In this document: one piece after another, positions 1-6,744 of the stretch
Layout of the letters: every line of letters starts with the position of its first letter
Numbering within the stretch: position 1 is the first letter of the stretch
Assembly: GCA_002491825.1 (NCBI GenBank)
Contig: DKWR01000045.1
Coordinates: 1-8,617, forward strand
DNA from: Ruminococcaceae bacterium UBA7147
GTDB taxonomy: Bacteria > Bacillota > Clostridia > Oscillospirales > Acutalibacteraceae
DNA: 8,617 nt
Direction of reading: 5' to 3'
Position numbers and translations under genes: made by a program
The notes under the pieces: generated by a model
Seen by the model: only the letters and a program-made list of their open reading frames with translations
Told to the model about the DNA's origin: nothing
Databases searched by the model: none

Positions 1-45
1 GCTACAATTTTCTCCAAACAAACCAACTTTTCCACTCGATTTGCG

Positions 46-62
46 AGCCGAGGCACTCGGCT
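46..62 (+). other. Short perfect hairpin upstream of recA, terminator-like without a clear T-run
   Basis: AGCCGAG (46-52) and CTCGGCT (56-62) form a perfect 7-bp stem around a GCA triloop. The following bases are AT-rich (AAATTATAGTTTAT) but contain no run of T, so this is at best a weak intrinsic terminator for a gene to the left of the window. It could also be part of a dispersed intergenic repeat, because the bases just after it recur inverted at the other end of the window. An overlapping 4-bp stem, CTCG (35-38) with CGAG (44-47), could compete with it. Confidence 0.45.
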
Positions 63-76
63 AAATTATAGTTTAT
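60..76 (+). repeat. 17-bp sequence with an exact inverted copy at 8595-8611
   Basis: GCTAAATTATAGTTTAT is the exact reverse complement of positions 8595-8611, where it overlaps the stop codon of the last gene. The match ends abruptly on both sides. An exact 17-mer is unlikely by chance in a window of this size, even in AT-rich DNA. Both copies lie at gene boundaries, which suits a dispersed intergenic repeat. The copy here abuts the 46-62 hairpin; the window ends before showing whether the other copy does too. Confidence 0.55.
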
Positions 77-133
77 CTTAAAATCACGATTATCATTTAA
101 CTTATTTGAATAGTCAAACAACAACGGATTTAC

Positions 134-138
134 GGAGG
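134..138 (+). promoter_or_regulatory. Ribosome binding site of recA
   Basis: GGAGG lies 8 nt before the ATG at 147. A closer ATG at 142 is out of frame with recA and too near the site, so 147 is the start. I found no LexA-type palindrome of the Gram-positive form (GAAC-N4-GTTC) in positions 1-146, and no convincing sigma-A promoter. The promoter may lie left of the window, or the SOS operator may be divergent. Confidence 0.8.
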
Positions 139-146
139 TATATGAA

Positions 147-1265
147 ATGGCAGTTGATAAGACAAAAGCGCTTGAAACGGCGCTGACGCAAATTGAAAAA
201 CAGTTCGGCAAGGGTGCGGTAATGCGCCTTGGCGAAAATAAGCATATGAGCATTGACCATATTTCAACAGGCTCTTTGTCGCTTGACATTGCGCTCGGAA
301 TAGGCGGACTTCCCAAGGGAAGAATAGTTGAAATCTACGGACCGGAATCCTCGGGTAAAACAACGCTCTCGCTCCACTGTATTGCAGAGGGACAGAAAAA
401 CGGCGGCAACGTTGCGTTTATCGACGTTGAACACGCTCTTGACCCCACCTATGCGGCGGCTCTCGGCGTTGACGTTGACTCACTTCTCGTTTCACAGCCC
501 GACACAGGTGAGGACGCTCTCGAAATTGCCGAGGCTCTTATCCGAAGCGGCGCAATTGACGTTATCGTAATCGACTCGGTTGCGGCTCTTGTTCCGAAGG
601 CTGAAATTGAGGGTGAAATGGGTGACAGCCACGTAGGCTTGCACGCAAGACTTATGTCGCAGGCGTTAAGAAAGCTTGCCGGCGCAATTTCAAAGTCAAA
701 CTGCGTTGCAATCTTTATCAACCAGCTCCGTGAAAAGGTAGGCGTTGTCTACGGCAACCCCGAGGTTACAACGGGCGGACGTGCGCTCAAGTTCTACAGC
801 TCGGTGCGAATTGATATACGAAAGGCCGAAGCAATCAAGGTGAACGGCGAAATTATCGGTTCTCACACAAGGGCAAAGGTAGTTAAGAATAAAATTGCTC
901 CGCCTTTCAGAGAGGCAGAGTTTGACATAATGTACGGCGAGGGAATCTCTCGTGAGGGCGAGCTGCTCGACCTTTCTGTTAAGGCTGACATTGTCCAGAA
1001 AGCAGGCGCATGGTTCAGCTACAAGGGCAACCGTCTCGGACAGGGACGTGACAAGGTCAAGGAGCTTTTAAAGACCGACAAGGAGCTTGCAAAGCAGATT
1101 GAGGACGAATTGTGGGAAAATATCGACAAGCTCTACGCACGCAAAAAGCCTGCTCCAAAGGCAAAAATCACTGAAGTTCCAGCGGCAGAGCCGTCGGCAA
1201 ACGAAGCTCCTGCCGAAAGTGCAAAAAAGAGCAGTACCAAAATTGACGTTTTAGTTGACGACTGA
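147..1265 (+). CDS. recA: Recombinase RecA
   Basis: RecA polymerises on single-stranded DNA, pairs it with homologous duplex using ATP, and activates LexA self-cleavage in the SOS response. At 372 residues it has the normal family length. The Walker A motif GPESSGKT is at residues 65-72 and the catalytic glutamate is E95 in FIDVEHA. Loop L1 holds EGEMGD (155-160). Loop L2 starts at NQLREKVG (192-199) and runs through the TTGGRALKFY signature near 208-217. The C-terminal domain is followed by a low-complexity Ala/Pro/Lys/Glu tail (about 333-372) ending in acidic residues, as is usual. The start follows a strong GGAGG. The stop overlaps the recX start as TGATG, so the two are translationally coupled. 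Nothing is missing or truncated. Confidence 0.98.
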   Translation: MAVDKTKALETALTQIEKQFGKGAVMRLGENKHMSIDHISTGSLSLDIALGIGGLPKGRIVEIYGPESSGKTTLSLHCIAEGQKNGGNVAFIDVEHALDPTYAAALGVDVDSLLVSQPDTGEDALEIAEALIRSGAIDVIVIDSVAALVPKAEIEGEMGDSHVGLHARLMSQALRKLAGAISKSNCVAIFINQLREKVGVVYGNPEVTTGGRALKFYSSVRIDIRKAEAIKVNGEIIGSHTRAKVVKNKIAPPFREAEFDIMYGEGISREGELLDLSVKADIVQKAGAWFSYKGNRLGQGRDKVKELLKTDKELAKQIEDELWENIDKLYARKKPAPKAKITEVPAAEPSANEAPAESAKKSSTKIDVLVDD

Positions 1266-1876
1266 TGTTGATTACTGCTATTGAGCCGAGAAAAAAGGCG
1301 ATGAGTGCGCTGTATATTGACGGTGAATTTGTAATGAACCTCGATACACGCACGCTTATTGAAAACCGATTTGACGTCGGCAGAGAAATTGACGATGACG
1401 ATTTGCACGAAATAATCAACCTCAGCAACGAAAGACGGGCAAAGGAAAAGGCGCTCTGGCTGATTTCCTATCGTGACCACTCCAAAAAGGAGCTTACCGA
1501 CAAAATCAGGCGCACCTGCGACGAAGAAAGTGCCGAAAAAGCCGTTGAGCGTATGGAGGAACTCGGTCTTGTAAACGACGAAGTGTTTGCCGAAAGATAC
1601 GCAAGAAAACTGCTTTTTACAAAGCATATGTCAAAAACAGCCGCAGCTTTTGAACTTGCAAGAAAGGGAATCGACAGAGAGCTTTCAGACGAAATTCTTG
1701 AAACCATCGACATTGACGAGAGAGAGCAGATTCGTGAAGTTATCGAGAAAAAATACAGAAATTTAAATGACGAAAAGATAAAACGCAGGGCGTTTTCGGC
1801 TCTGCAACGGCTCGGCTACCGTTTTGACGATATTCATGCCGTATTTGAAGAATACACAGAGGAAGACTGCATATGA
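1265..1876 (+). CDS. recX: Regulatory protein RecX
   Basis: RecX binds RecA filaments and limits or reshapes their activity in the cytoplasm. The 203-residue protein shows the tandem three-helix arrangement of the family. The SKKEL segment (73-77) opens the first repeat, the LGLVND motif is at 100-105, and FAERYARK (108-115) follows. Later repeats come before a C-terminal ALQRLGYRFDDI segment (179-190). The first 55 or so residues form the extended N-terminal region common in Firmicutes RecX. Its ATG shares one base with the recA stop, and no good ribosome site is seen in the end of recA, so translation probably depends on ribosomes finishing recA. This would keep RecX below RecA in amount, which is an inference. 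Its own stop overlaps rimO by ATGA. Confidence 0.93.
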   Translation: MLITAIEPRKKAMSALYIDGEFVMNLDTRTLIENRFDVGREIDDDDLHEIINLSNERRAKEKALWLISYRDHSKKELTDKIRRTCDEESAEKAVERMEELGLVNDEVFAERYARKLLFTKHMSKTAAAFELARKGIDRELSDEILETIDIDEREQIREVIEKKYRNLNDEKIKRRAFSALQRLGYRFDDIHAVFEEYTEEDCI

Positions 1877-3201
1877 ATTATAAAGTCGGCATAGTGTCGC
1901 TTGGTTGCGCAAAAAATCAGGTTGACGCCGAAATGCTTTTGTTCACGCTGAAAAACAAAGGCTTTACAATTGTAAATGACCCTGCGGACGCTGACGCAGT
2001 GATAGTAAACACCTGCGGATTTATCGACTCTGCAAAGCAGGAGAGCATTGACGAGATAATCGAGCTCGGCAAGCTAAAGCAGGAGGGCACAATCAAGGCG
2101 ATTGTTGTGACGGGTTGTCTTGCCGAGAGATATAAAAATGAAATTACAAAACAACTCTACGAGGTTGACGCCGCAATAGGAATCGGCGCAAATCAGAAGA
2201 TTGCCGACGTTGTTCTTGAAGCGCTAAACGGCAAAAAGACCGAGCTTTTTCCTGATAAATCGCTTCTCCCTATGGAGGGCGGCAGAATTCAGTCAACACC
2301 TTTTTACACAGCATATCTCAAGGTTGCGGAGGGTTGCGACAACTGCTGTACCTACTGTGCAATTCCGCTTATCAGAGGACATTTTAGAAGCAGACAGCCC
2401 GATGATGTCATAAAAGAGGCAGAACAGCTTGCCGCAAACGGAGTTAAGGAGCTTAACGTAATTGCACAGGACACCACACGCTACGGCGAGGACTTGTTCG
2501 GCGAGCCGTACCTTGCAAAGCTTTTAAAGCGACTTTGCAAAATTGACGGCTTAAAGTGGATAAGGGTACTTTACTGCTATCCCGACAGAGTGACCGATGA
2601 GCTTATCGACGTTATCGCAGAGGAAGACAAGATTGTAAAATATATTGACATTCCGCTTCAGCACTGCAACGGCGAGGTTTTAAGGAATATGAACCGCCGA
2701 GGCAACCGAGAAAGCCTTACAGCGTTGCTGGGCAAAATAAAATCAAAAATCCCGAACGTGATTTTCCGTTCAACCTTTATAACAGGCTTCCCCGGAGAAA
2801 CCGAGGAGCAGTTTGAGGAGCTTGCAGATTTTGCCGCAGAAATTAAGTTCCAAAGGCTCGGCTGTTTCCCTTACTCAAAGGAGGAGGACACCAAGGCATC
2901 CCTTATGGAAAATCAGATTGACGATGACGTAAAGCAAAAGCGTGCCGATATAATTATGGAGCACCAGCAGAGCGTTATGGCTGAGTATTGCGAAAGCCTT
3001 GTTGGAAGTGAGGTTGAAGTCCTCGTTGAGGGCTACGACAAGCTTGCAGAGTGCTTTTTCGGCAGAACCTACGCCGACGCACCCGAGGTTGACGGCTGTG
3101 TGTTCTTTACCTGCAACGGCGAAAAGCCAAAGGCAGGCGACTTTGTAAAGGTAAAAATCACAGACTATATGGGTTGCGACCCTGTCGGTGAGCGAGTATG
3201 A
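1873..3201 (+). CDS. rimO: Ribosomal protein S12 methylthiotransferase RimO
   Basis: RimO is a radical-SAM enzyme that adds a methylthio group to the conserved aspartate of ribosomal protein S12, using two 4Fe-4S clusters. The 442 residues give the three family domains in order. The N-terminal UPF0004 domain carries cluster cysteines C12 (in SLGCAKNQ), C48 (NTCGF) and C82 (TGCLAE). The radical-SAM domain has the CxxxCxxC triad C155, C159, C162. The C-terminal TRAM domain spans about 372-440. The SLGCAKN start and the short DYMGCDPVGE end favour RimO over its tRNA-modifying relatives MiaB and MtaB. The ATG overlaps the recX stop, with GAGGA at 1859-1863 as ribosome site 9 nt upstream. It probably belongs to the recA-recX transcript. 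Confidence 0.95.
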   Translation: MNYKVGIVSLGCAKNQVDAEMLLFTLKNKGFTIVNDPADADAVIVNTCGFIDSAKQESIDEIIELGKLKQEGTIKAIVVTGCLAERYKNEITKQLYEVDAAIGIGANQKIADVVLEALNGKKTELFPDKSLLPMEGGRIQSTPFYTAYLKVAEGCDNCCTYCAIPLIRGHFRSRQPDDVIKEAEQLAANGVKELNVIAQDTTRYGEDLFGEPYLAKLLKRLCKIDGLKWIRVLYCYPDRVTDELIDVIAEEDKIVKYIDIPLQHCNGEVLRNMNRRGNRESLTALLGKIKSKIPNVIFRSTFITGFPGETEEQFEELADFAAEIKFQRLGCFPYSKEEDTKASLMENQIDDDVKQKRADIIMEHQQSVMAEYCESLVGSEVEVLVEGYDKLAECFFGRTYADAPEVDGCVFFTCNGEKPKAGDFVKVKITDYMGCDPVGERV

Positions 3202-3220
3202 GCAAAGAAAGCAGGTAAAT

Positions 3221-3445
3221 ATGAAATCAATATGCGGTGCCGACTGCAATAATTGCGGTTACGGATAAACCGTTAAACTGCTTGATGACAACGATATTTA
3301 TTTAGGAAATCAGGTAGAATGTGAGTTCAACGACGGCGAGTTAATAAAATGCTTCGGCTTGGTTGCAGGACTTGATTTTATTCTGGTATGTGAATACGGC
3401 GAAAACTGTACTTCACCCGAAATTGTTGTTTACAAAAAGAGGTAA
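3221..3445 (+). pseudogene. Internally deleted remnant of a DUF3795-like gene
   Basis: An ATG at 3221, behind a weak AGG, opens a 15-codon peptide, MKSICGADCNNCGYG, stopped by TAA at 3266-3268. The same frame then stays open for 58 codons from TVKLLDDNDIYLG to a final EIVVYKKR and the TAA at 3443-3445, with no ATG of its own. The CGxxCxxC start is typical of DUF3795 proteins, a cysteine-rich family of unknown function. From memory of the family, a stretch like KLLDD..IYLG...YKKR near the C-terminus also fits. Full-length members are clearly longer, so the middle appears to have been lost, leaving N- and C-terminal ends fused with a stop at the junction. Alternatives are an unrelated short peptide followed by non-coding DNA, or stop readthrough. 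The region 3202-3504 otherwise holds only short AT-rich spacers. Confidence 0.6.
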
Positions 3446-3504
3446 AACAATTTACGTTTTGGCAATACATAAATTGAATTTATATAGAAAACTGAGGTAA
3501 CAAA

Positions 3505-4095
3505 ATGAATTTACCCAATAAACTGACAGTAGGACGAATAATTCTCGTTCCGTTTTTCGTTGCGGCAATGCTGATTGATTTTCCGCTTCATCACCTTGTC
3601 GCACTGATAATATTTGTAATTGCCTCGCTGACCGATATGCTCGACGGCAAAATTGCAAGAAAAAATAACCTTGTAACAGATTTCGGAAAGTTTGCAGATC
3701 CGCTTGCCGACAAAATTCTTGTGCTGGCGGCGTTGCTTTGCTTTGTTCAGAACGGTTACTGCGACTGCGTAGCCGTAATAATTGTTTTGTTCAGGGAGTT
3801 TTCCGTAACGTCAATACGACTTATTTCCGCCTCAAAAGGCAAGGTAGTGGCGGCAAACATTTTCGGCAAAATTAAAACCGTTTCACAGATGATTGCAATA
3901 ATCGCAATTCTTTTGATGCAGCTTGTGCTTGATTTGCCGTCAGTCGGCTTTGCGTTCCCGTCGGGACTTTCCGATACACTTAGCATTGTTTTCTTTGCAG
4001 TCGGAGAGGCTTTAATCTGGATTTCAACAATTTTTGCCGCAATTTCGGGCATTATCTATATTATAGAAAACAAGCGCTTTATATCTGAAATGTAA
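3505..4095 (+). CDS. pgsA: CDP-diacylglycerol--glycerol-3-phosphate 3-phosphatidyltransferase
   Basis: PgsA makes phosphatidylglycerol phosphate from CDP-diacylglycerol and glycerol-3-phosphate, the committed step to phosphatidylglycerol and cardiolipin in the inner membrane. The complete CDP-alcohol phosphotransferase motif is visible: D44, D47-G48, A51-R52, G61, D65 and D69, in the spacing DxxDGxxAR-x8-GxxxDxxxD. The 196 residues match the usual family length. Hydrophobic segments lie near 10-40, 70-97, 125-145 and 158-187, which fits about six transmembrane helices. The MNLPNKLTVGRI start is typical of PgsA, and GAGG at 3494-3497 is the ribosome site. The gap to rimO contains a gene remnant, so pgsA may once have been closer to it. 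The neighbourhood of rimO and recA with pgsA is common in Firmicutes. Confidence 0.93.
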   Translation: MNLPNKLTVGRIILVPFFVAAMLIDFPLHHLVALIIFVIASLTDMLDGKIARKNNLVTDFGKFADPLADKILVLAALLCFVQNGYCDCVAVIIVLFREFSVTSIRLISASKGKVVAANIFGKIKTVSQMIAIIAILLMQLVLDLPSVGFAFPSGLSDTLSIVFFAVGEALIWISTIFAAISGIIYIIENKRFISEM

Positions 4096-4135
4096 AAGTC
4101 GAGCAGACAGCTTCATATTAATAAACCTTATTTGC

Positions 4136-4187
4136 CCGAACGTTTCGGAGCAATATCCTATAAAGTAAAAAACCGTTCGGAAGTGAT
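4136..4187 (+). promoter_or_regulatory. Alternative hairpins around the cysE ribosome site
   Basis: CCGAACG (4136-4142) is exactly complementary to CGTTCGG (4174-4180). The second arm contains the first two bases of the cysE ribosome site GGAAGTGAT (4179-4187), which lies 7 nt (counted from GGAAG) before the TTG start. The same left arm can instead form a small local hairpin, CCGAA (4136-4140) with TTCGG (4144-4148), leaving the site free. This gives two exclusive folds, one occluding and one exposing the site. It lacks the T-box features often found before cys genes in Firmicutes. Regulation is inferred only from base pairing. Confidence 0.35.
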
Positions 4188-4190
4188 AAT

Positions 4191-4838
4191 TTGTTCAGAA
4201 CACTCAAATCCGACCTTAACGCCGTTCTTGAGCGTGACCCTGCCGCAAGGAACAGGGCAGAGGTGTTCTTCCTCTATTCGGGCTTCAAGGCGGTACGGTC
4301 GCACAGAAAAGCCAACTGGTTTTACAGACACAATTTAAAATTCATTGCACGCTGGATTTCACAGCGAAGCCGTCACAAGACGGGAATAGAAATTCACCCC
4401 GGCGCAACAATCGGCAAAGGTCTTTTTATCGACCACGGAATGGGCGTTGTAATCGGCGAAACTACGGTTATCGGCGACAACTGCACTATCTATCAGAACG
4501 TAACCCTCGGCGGTACGGGTAAGGACACAGGCAAGCGTCACCCGACTCTCGGCAACAACGTGCTTGTCGGCTCGGGCGCAAAGGTGCTCGGTCCGTTTAC
4601 CGTGGGCGATAACGCACGAATTGCCGCAGGCGCAGTTGTGCTGAGTGAAGTTCCTGCAAACGCAACCGCCGTAGGCGTCCCTGCAAGGGTTGTAAAGGTC
4701 AACGGAATCAGGAGCGAAACGCTCGACCAGATTCACGTTTCCGACCCCGTTGCGCTTGCGCTCTGCAATCTTGAACACAAAATTAATCAGCTCAACGAGC
4801 AGATAGAAGAATTAAAAAAAGTCAACAGCAAGGAGTAA
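4191..4838 (+). CDS. cysE: Serine O-acetyltransferase
   Basis: CysE transfers acetyl from acetyl-CoA to L-serine, giving O-acetylserine for cysteine synthesis in the cytoplasm. The start is TTG. No in-frame ATG lies between it and the upstream stop at 4161-4163, and residues FRTLKSDLNAVLERDPAARN align with the usual CysE N-terminus. The 215-residue protein has a short N-terminal helical region of the Gram-positive type. A left-handed beta-helix of hexapeptide repeats follows (about 66-168), with the DHGMGVVIGET segment (81-91, catalytic H82), the TLGGTGK loop (105-111) and RHP (116-118). E67 sits where many Gram-negative enzymes have aspartate. The tail (about 190-213) has heptad-like spacing and may be a short coiled coil. 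cysS starts 5 nt after its stop, so the pair form an operon supplying cysteine and charging it onto tRNA. Confidence 0.95.
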   Translation: MFRTLKSDLNAVLERDPAARNRAEVFFLYSGFKAVRSHRKANWFYRHNLKFIARWISQRSRHKTGIEIHPGATIGKGLFIDHGMGVVIGETTVIGDNCTIYQNVTLGGTGKDTGKRHPTLGNNVLVGSGAKVLGPFTVGDNARIAAGAVVLSEVPANATAVGVPARVVKVNGIRSETLDQIHVSDPVALALCNLEHKINQLNEQIEELKKVNSKE

Positions 4839-4843
4839 TCAAT

Positions 4844-6247
4844 ATGATTTTATATAACTCTCTCGGACAGACAAAACAGGAATTTGTTCCTCATACCCCC
4901 GGTAAGGTCAATATGTACACCTGCGGCCCCACCGTTTACCACTATGCGCACATCGGCAATCTCCGCACATATATTATGGAGGACGTACTTGAAAAGTACC
5001 TGCGTTTTTCGGGATATGACGTAAACCGTGTTATGAATATCACAGACGTAGGCCACCTTTCGAGCGACGCAGACACAGGCGAGGACAAAATGCTTGCAGG
5101 CGCAAAGCGTGAGCATAAGACAGTTCTTGAAATTGCAAAGTTCTATACTGACGCATTTTTTGCTGACTGCGAAAAGCTCAACATCAAACGTCCCGACGTT
5201 GTAGAGCCTGCAACAAACTGCATTGATAGCTTTATCAATATGATTTCTGTTCTGCTCGAGAAGGGTTACGCCTATATCGCAGGCGGAAATGTATATTTTG
5301 ATACTTCAAAGCTTGATTCTTACTACGTTTTCGGAAATATGAATGAAGAAGATTTAGCAGTCGGTGTTCGTGACAGCGTTGAGGAGGACGAAAACAAGCG
5401 CAACAAGGCTGACTTCGTGCTCTGGTTTACAAAGTCAAAGTTTGAGTCGCAGGAGCTTAAATGGGAAAGCCCGTGGGGACTCGGCTATCCCGGCTGGCAT
5501 ATTGAGTGCTCGTGCATAAGCTGCAAGCACAACGGCGAGTACCTCGACATTCACTGCGGCGGAATAGACAACGCATTCCCGCATCACACAAACGAAATTG
5601 CACAGAGTGAAGCGTTCCTCGGTCATAAGTGGTGTAAGTACTGGTTCCACGTTCTTCACCTCAACGACGCAAGGGGTAAGATGAGTAAGTCAAAGGGTGA
5701 TTTCCTCACCGTTTCACTGCTCGAAAGCAAGGGCTACAATCCGCTTGTCTACAGAATGTTCTGCCTGCAAAGCCACTACCGCAAGCCGCTTACGTTCTCG
5801 TACGACAGTCTTGACAATACCGCAAAAGCGTACGACAAGCTTGTCAAGAGAATATCGTCACTCGACAGAAACGGCGAGGTTGACAATGCAAAGGCAGAGG
5901 AGCTTATCGCTTCATTCAAAGAGGCTCTCGACAATGATTTGAACACTTCACTTGGTCTTACCTGTGTTTACGACGCTTTAAAGGCTGATACAAATGACGC
6001 TACAAAGCTCTATGTAATCTCGGAGTTTGACAAGGTACTTTCGCTCGGACTTATCGGCGCAGAGGAAGAAAATTTCGCTGACAGCGACAGCGAAGCAAAC
6101 GCAGAAATTGAGGCTTTGATTGCACAGAGGACAAAGGCTCGTGCCGAAAAGGACTGGGCAACAGCCGATGCAATCAGAGATAAGCTCAAAGAAATGAAGG
6201 TCGTCGTTGAGGATACAAAAGACGGCATAAAATGGCATTTTGAATAA
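4844..6247 (+). CDS. cysS: Cysteinyl-tRNA synthetase
   Basis: CysRS activates cysteine with ATP and attaches it to tRNA-Cys in the cytoplasm. It is a class I synthetase of normal length (467 residues). The ATP-binding HIGN is at 36-39 and KMSKS at 279-283. The zinc ligands that recognise the cysteine thiol are C27, C222, H247 and E251, with the same spacing as in characterised enzymes. GWHIECSCIS (217-226) and GGIDNAFPHHTNE (239-251) are hallmark segments. A helical DALR-type domain follows, and the C-terminal region (about 420-467) includes the typical RxxKDWATADAIRD stretch. AAGGAG (4830-4835), inside the end of cysE, is its ribosome site. Translation is probably coupled to cysE. Confidence 0.97.
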   Translation: MILYNSLGQTKQEFVPHTPGKVNMYTCGPTVYHYAHIGNLRTYIMEDVLEKYLRFSGYDVNRVMNITDVGHLSSDADTGEDKMLAGAKREHKTVLEIAKFYTDAFFADCEKLNIKRPDVVEPATNCIDSFINMISVLLEKGYAYIAGGNVYFDTSKLDSYYVFGNMNEEDLAVGVRDSVEEDENKRNKADFVLWFTKSKFESQELKWESPWGLGYPGWHIECSCISCKHNGEYLDIHCGGIDNAFPHHTNEIAQSEAFLGHKWCKYWFHVLHLNDARGKMSKSKGDFLTVSLLESKGYNPLVYRMFCLQSHYRKPLTFSYDSLDNTAKAYDKLVKRISSLDRNGEVDNAKAEELIASFKEALDNDLNTSLGLTCVYDALKADTNDATKLYVISEFDKVLSLGLIGAEEENFADSDSEANAEIEALIAQRTKARAEKDWATADAIRDKLKEMKVVVEDTKDGIKWHFE

Positions 6248-6260
6248 TTAAAAATATTAG

Positions 6261-6288
6261 CAGGGGCGACTTTGCGTGGTCGCCCCTG
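6261..6288 (+). terminator. GC-rich hairpin behind cysS
   Basis: CAGGGGCGAC (6261-6270) and GTCGCCCCTG (6279-6288) form a perfect 10-bp stem around an 8-nt loop, 13 nt after the cysS stop. On the + strand it is not followed by T residues; the next bases are ACAGGAAACGG. On the - strand it is followed, after a few bases, by an AT-rich run with TATTTTT. It may help to end or stabilise the cysS transcript, or be a REP-like repeat. It ends 2 nt before the riboswitch closing stem, leaving little room for a separate promoter between them. Confidence 0.4.
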
Positions 6289-6290
6289 AC

Positions 6291-6421
6291 AGGAAACGGT
6301 TCCGAAATTTAATCGGATAATTGAGAATTCGGTGAGAATCCGAAACAACAGTCATTACTGTATTTGACAAGCAATATTATTAATTAGTTGCTGTCATAAG
6401 TCAGATCGCATCCCGTTTCCT
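6291..6421 (+). promoter_or_regulatory. Cobalamin riboswitch
   Basis: The closing stem P1 pairs AGGAAACGG (6291-6299) with CCGTTTCCT (6413-6421), 9 bp without a mismatch. Inside it is the GGTGAGAATCC element (6331-6341), where TCGG and CCGA close a small hairpin. The conserved ACTGT follows (6357-6361). A peripheral stem pairs GACA and GCAA (6366-6374) with TTGC and TGTC (6388-6395), one base bulged. Last comes the B12 box AAGTCAGATCGCATCC (6398-6413). Order and spacing match the adenosylcobalamin-type class, though the apical parts are compact and some positions differ from the common CCGCC and GGAGACC consensus. No standard promoter is clear just upstream, so transcription may come from a site within cysS or by readthrough. 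Such elements usually repress when the ligand is plentiful. Confidence 0.85.
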
Positions 6422-6505
6422 TGGTTTTGCAATCTCGGACAAAGGAGAAAAGCAGCCGACATTAATCTTGCATTTGTGTTATACACTTTGCCGGATCATC
6501 TTGGT

Positions 6506-6535
6506 GTGCTTTCCTTTTGAGGAAGGCACTTTTTT
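6506..6535 (+). terminator. Intrinsic terminator, likely riboswitch expression platform
   Basis: GTGCTTTCC (6506-6514) pairs with GGAAGGCAC (6521-6529) over 9 bp including one G-U pair, with loop TTTTGA, and is followed at once by six T (6530-6535). This is a well-formed Rho-independent terminator 85 nt after the riboswitch and 209 nt before the next start codon, as expected for ligand-controlled attenuation. AAAGCA at 6449-6454 could pair with TGCTTT (6507-6512) as part of an antiterminator; that pairing is short and speculative. Confidence 0.75.
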
Positions 6536-6584
6536 GTGCCCTCTAATATATATGGAACCACTGAATAAATCACACAGATAAGTT

Positions 6585-6708
6585 GTTTGCACATCTTGCT
6601 TGCATATTTTCCGTCAGCTTGTCCAAAAAATCCTCGTAATGCGTCAAGCATTACTGCGGTTTATTTGTCCAATCTTACGAAAAATCTGACGGCGCAATAT
6701 GCACAAAC
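6585..6708 (+). repeat. Imperfect inverted-repeat element in the leader, MITE- or REP-like
   Basis: About 124 bp fold into a long imperfect hairpin. The outer arms are TGCATATTTTCCGTCAG (6601-6617) and CTGACGGCGCAATATGCA (6686-6703), pairing CCGTCAG with CTGACGG and TGCATATT with AATATGCA. The ends, GTTTGCACAT (6585-6594) and ATGCACAAAC (6699-6708), are also nearly complementary. In the middle GTAATGC (6636-6642) and GCATTAC (6648-6654) make a perfect 7-bp stem with a 5-nt loop. There is no coding capacity. It sits between the riboswitch terminator and the gene start. The boundaries are approximate, and no target-site duplication was confirmed. Confidence 0.6.
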
Positions 6709-6744
6709 GATTTAATCAGTGCTTCCATAGGAAAGGTGATTATA

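Noticed and set aside
1133..1627. Long open frames on the - strand across recA-recX and similar ones in cysS and cysE
   Set aside because: They lie antisense to well-supported genes, have no ribosome sites or recognisable domains, and reflect the codon pattern of the + strand genes.
3459..3486. Promoter-like pair TTGGCA and TATATA with 16-bp spacing before pgsA
   Set aside because: The implied start of transcription would fall at or next to the ribosome site GAGG (3494-3497), leaving almost no leader; the AT-rich context makes chance matches likely.
4132..4164. TTGCCC and TATAAA as a cysE promoter
   Set aside because: The spacing of about 21 bp is too long and the -35 match is weak.
4096..4190. 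T-box leader for cysE-cysS
   Set aside because: The gap is under 100 bases and lacks the T-box sequence and specifier stem.
6364..6390. TTGACA inside the riboswitch as a -35 element
   Set aside because: No -10 element lies at a suitable distance, and the bases are explained by the GACA-GCAA stem of the riboswitch.
6441..6535. Short leader-peptide reading frames behind an AAAGGAG-like site at 6441-6446
   Set aside because: No ATG or good alternative start lies at a sensible distance, and the candidate frames run into the terminator hairpin without any recognisable pattern.
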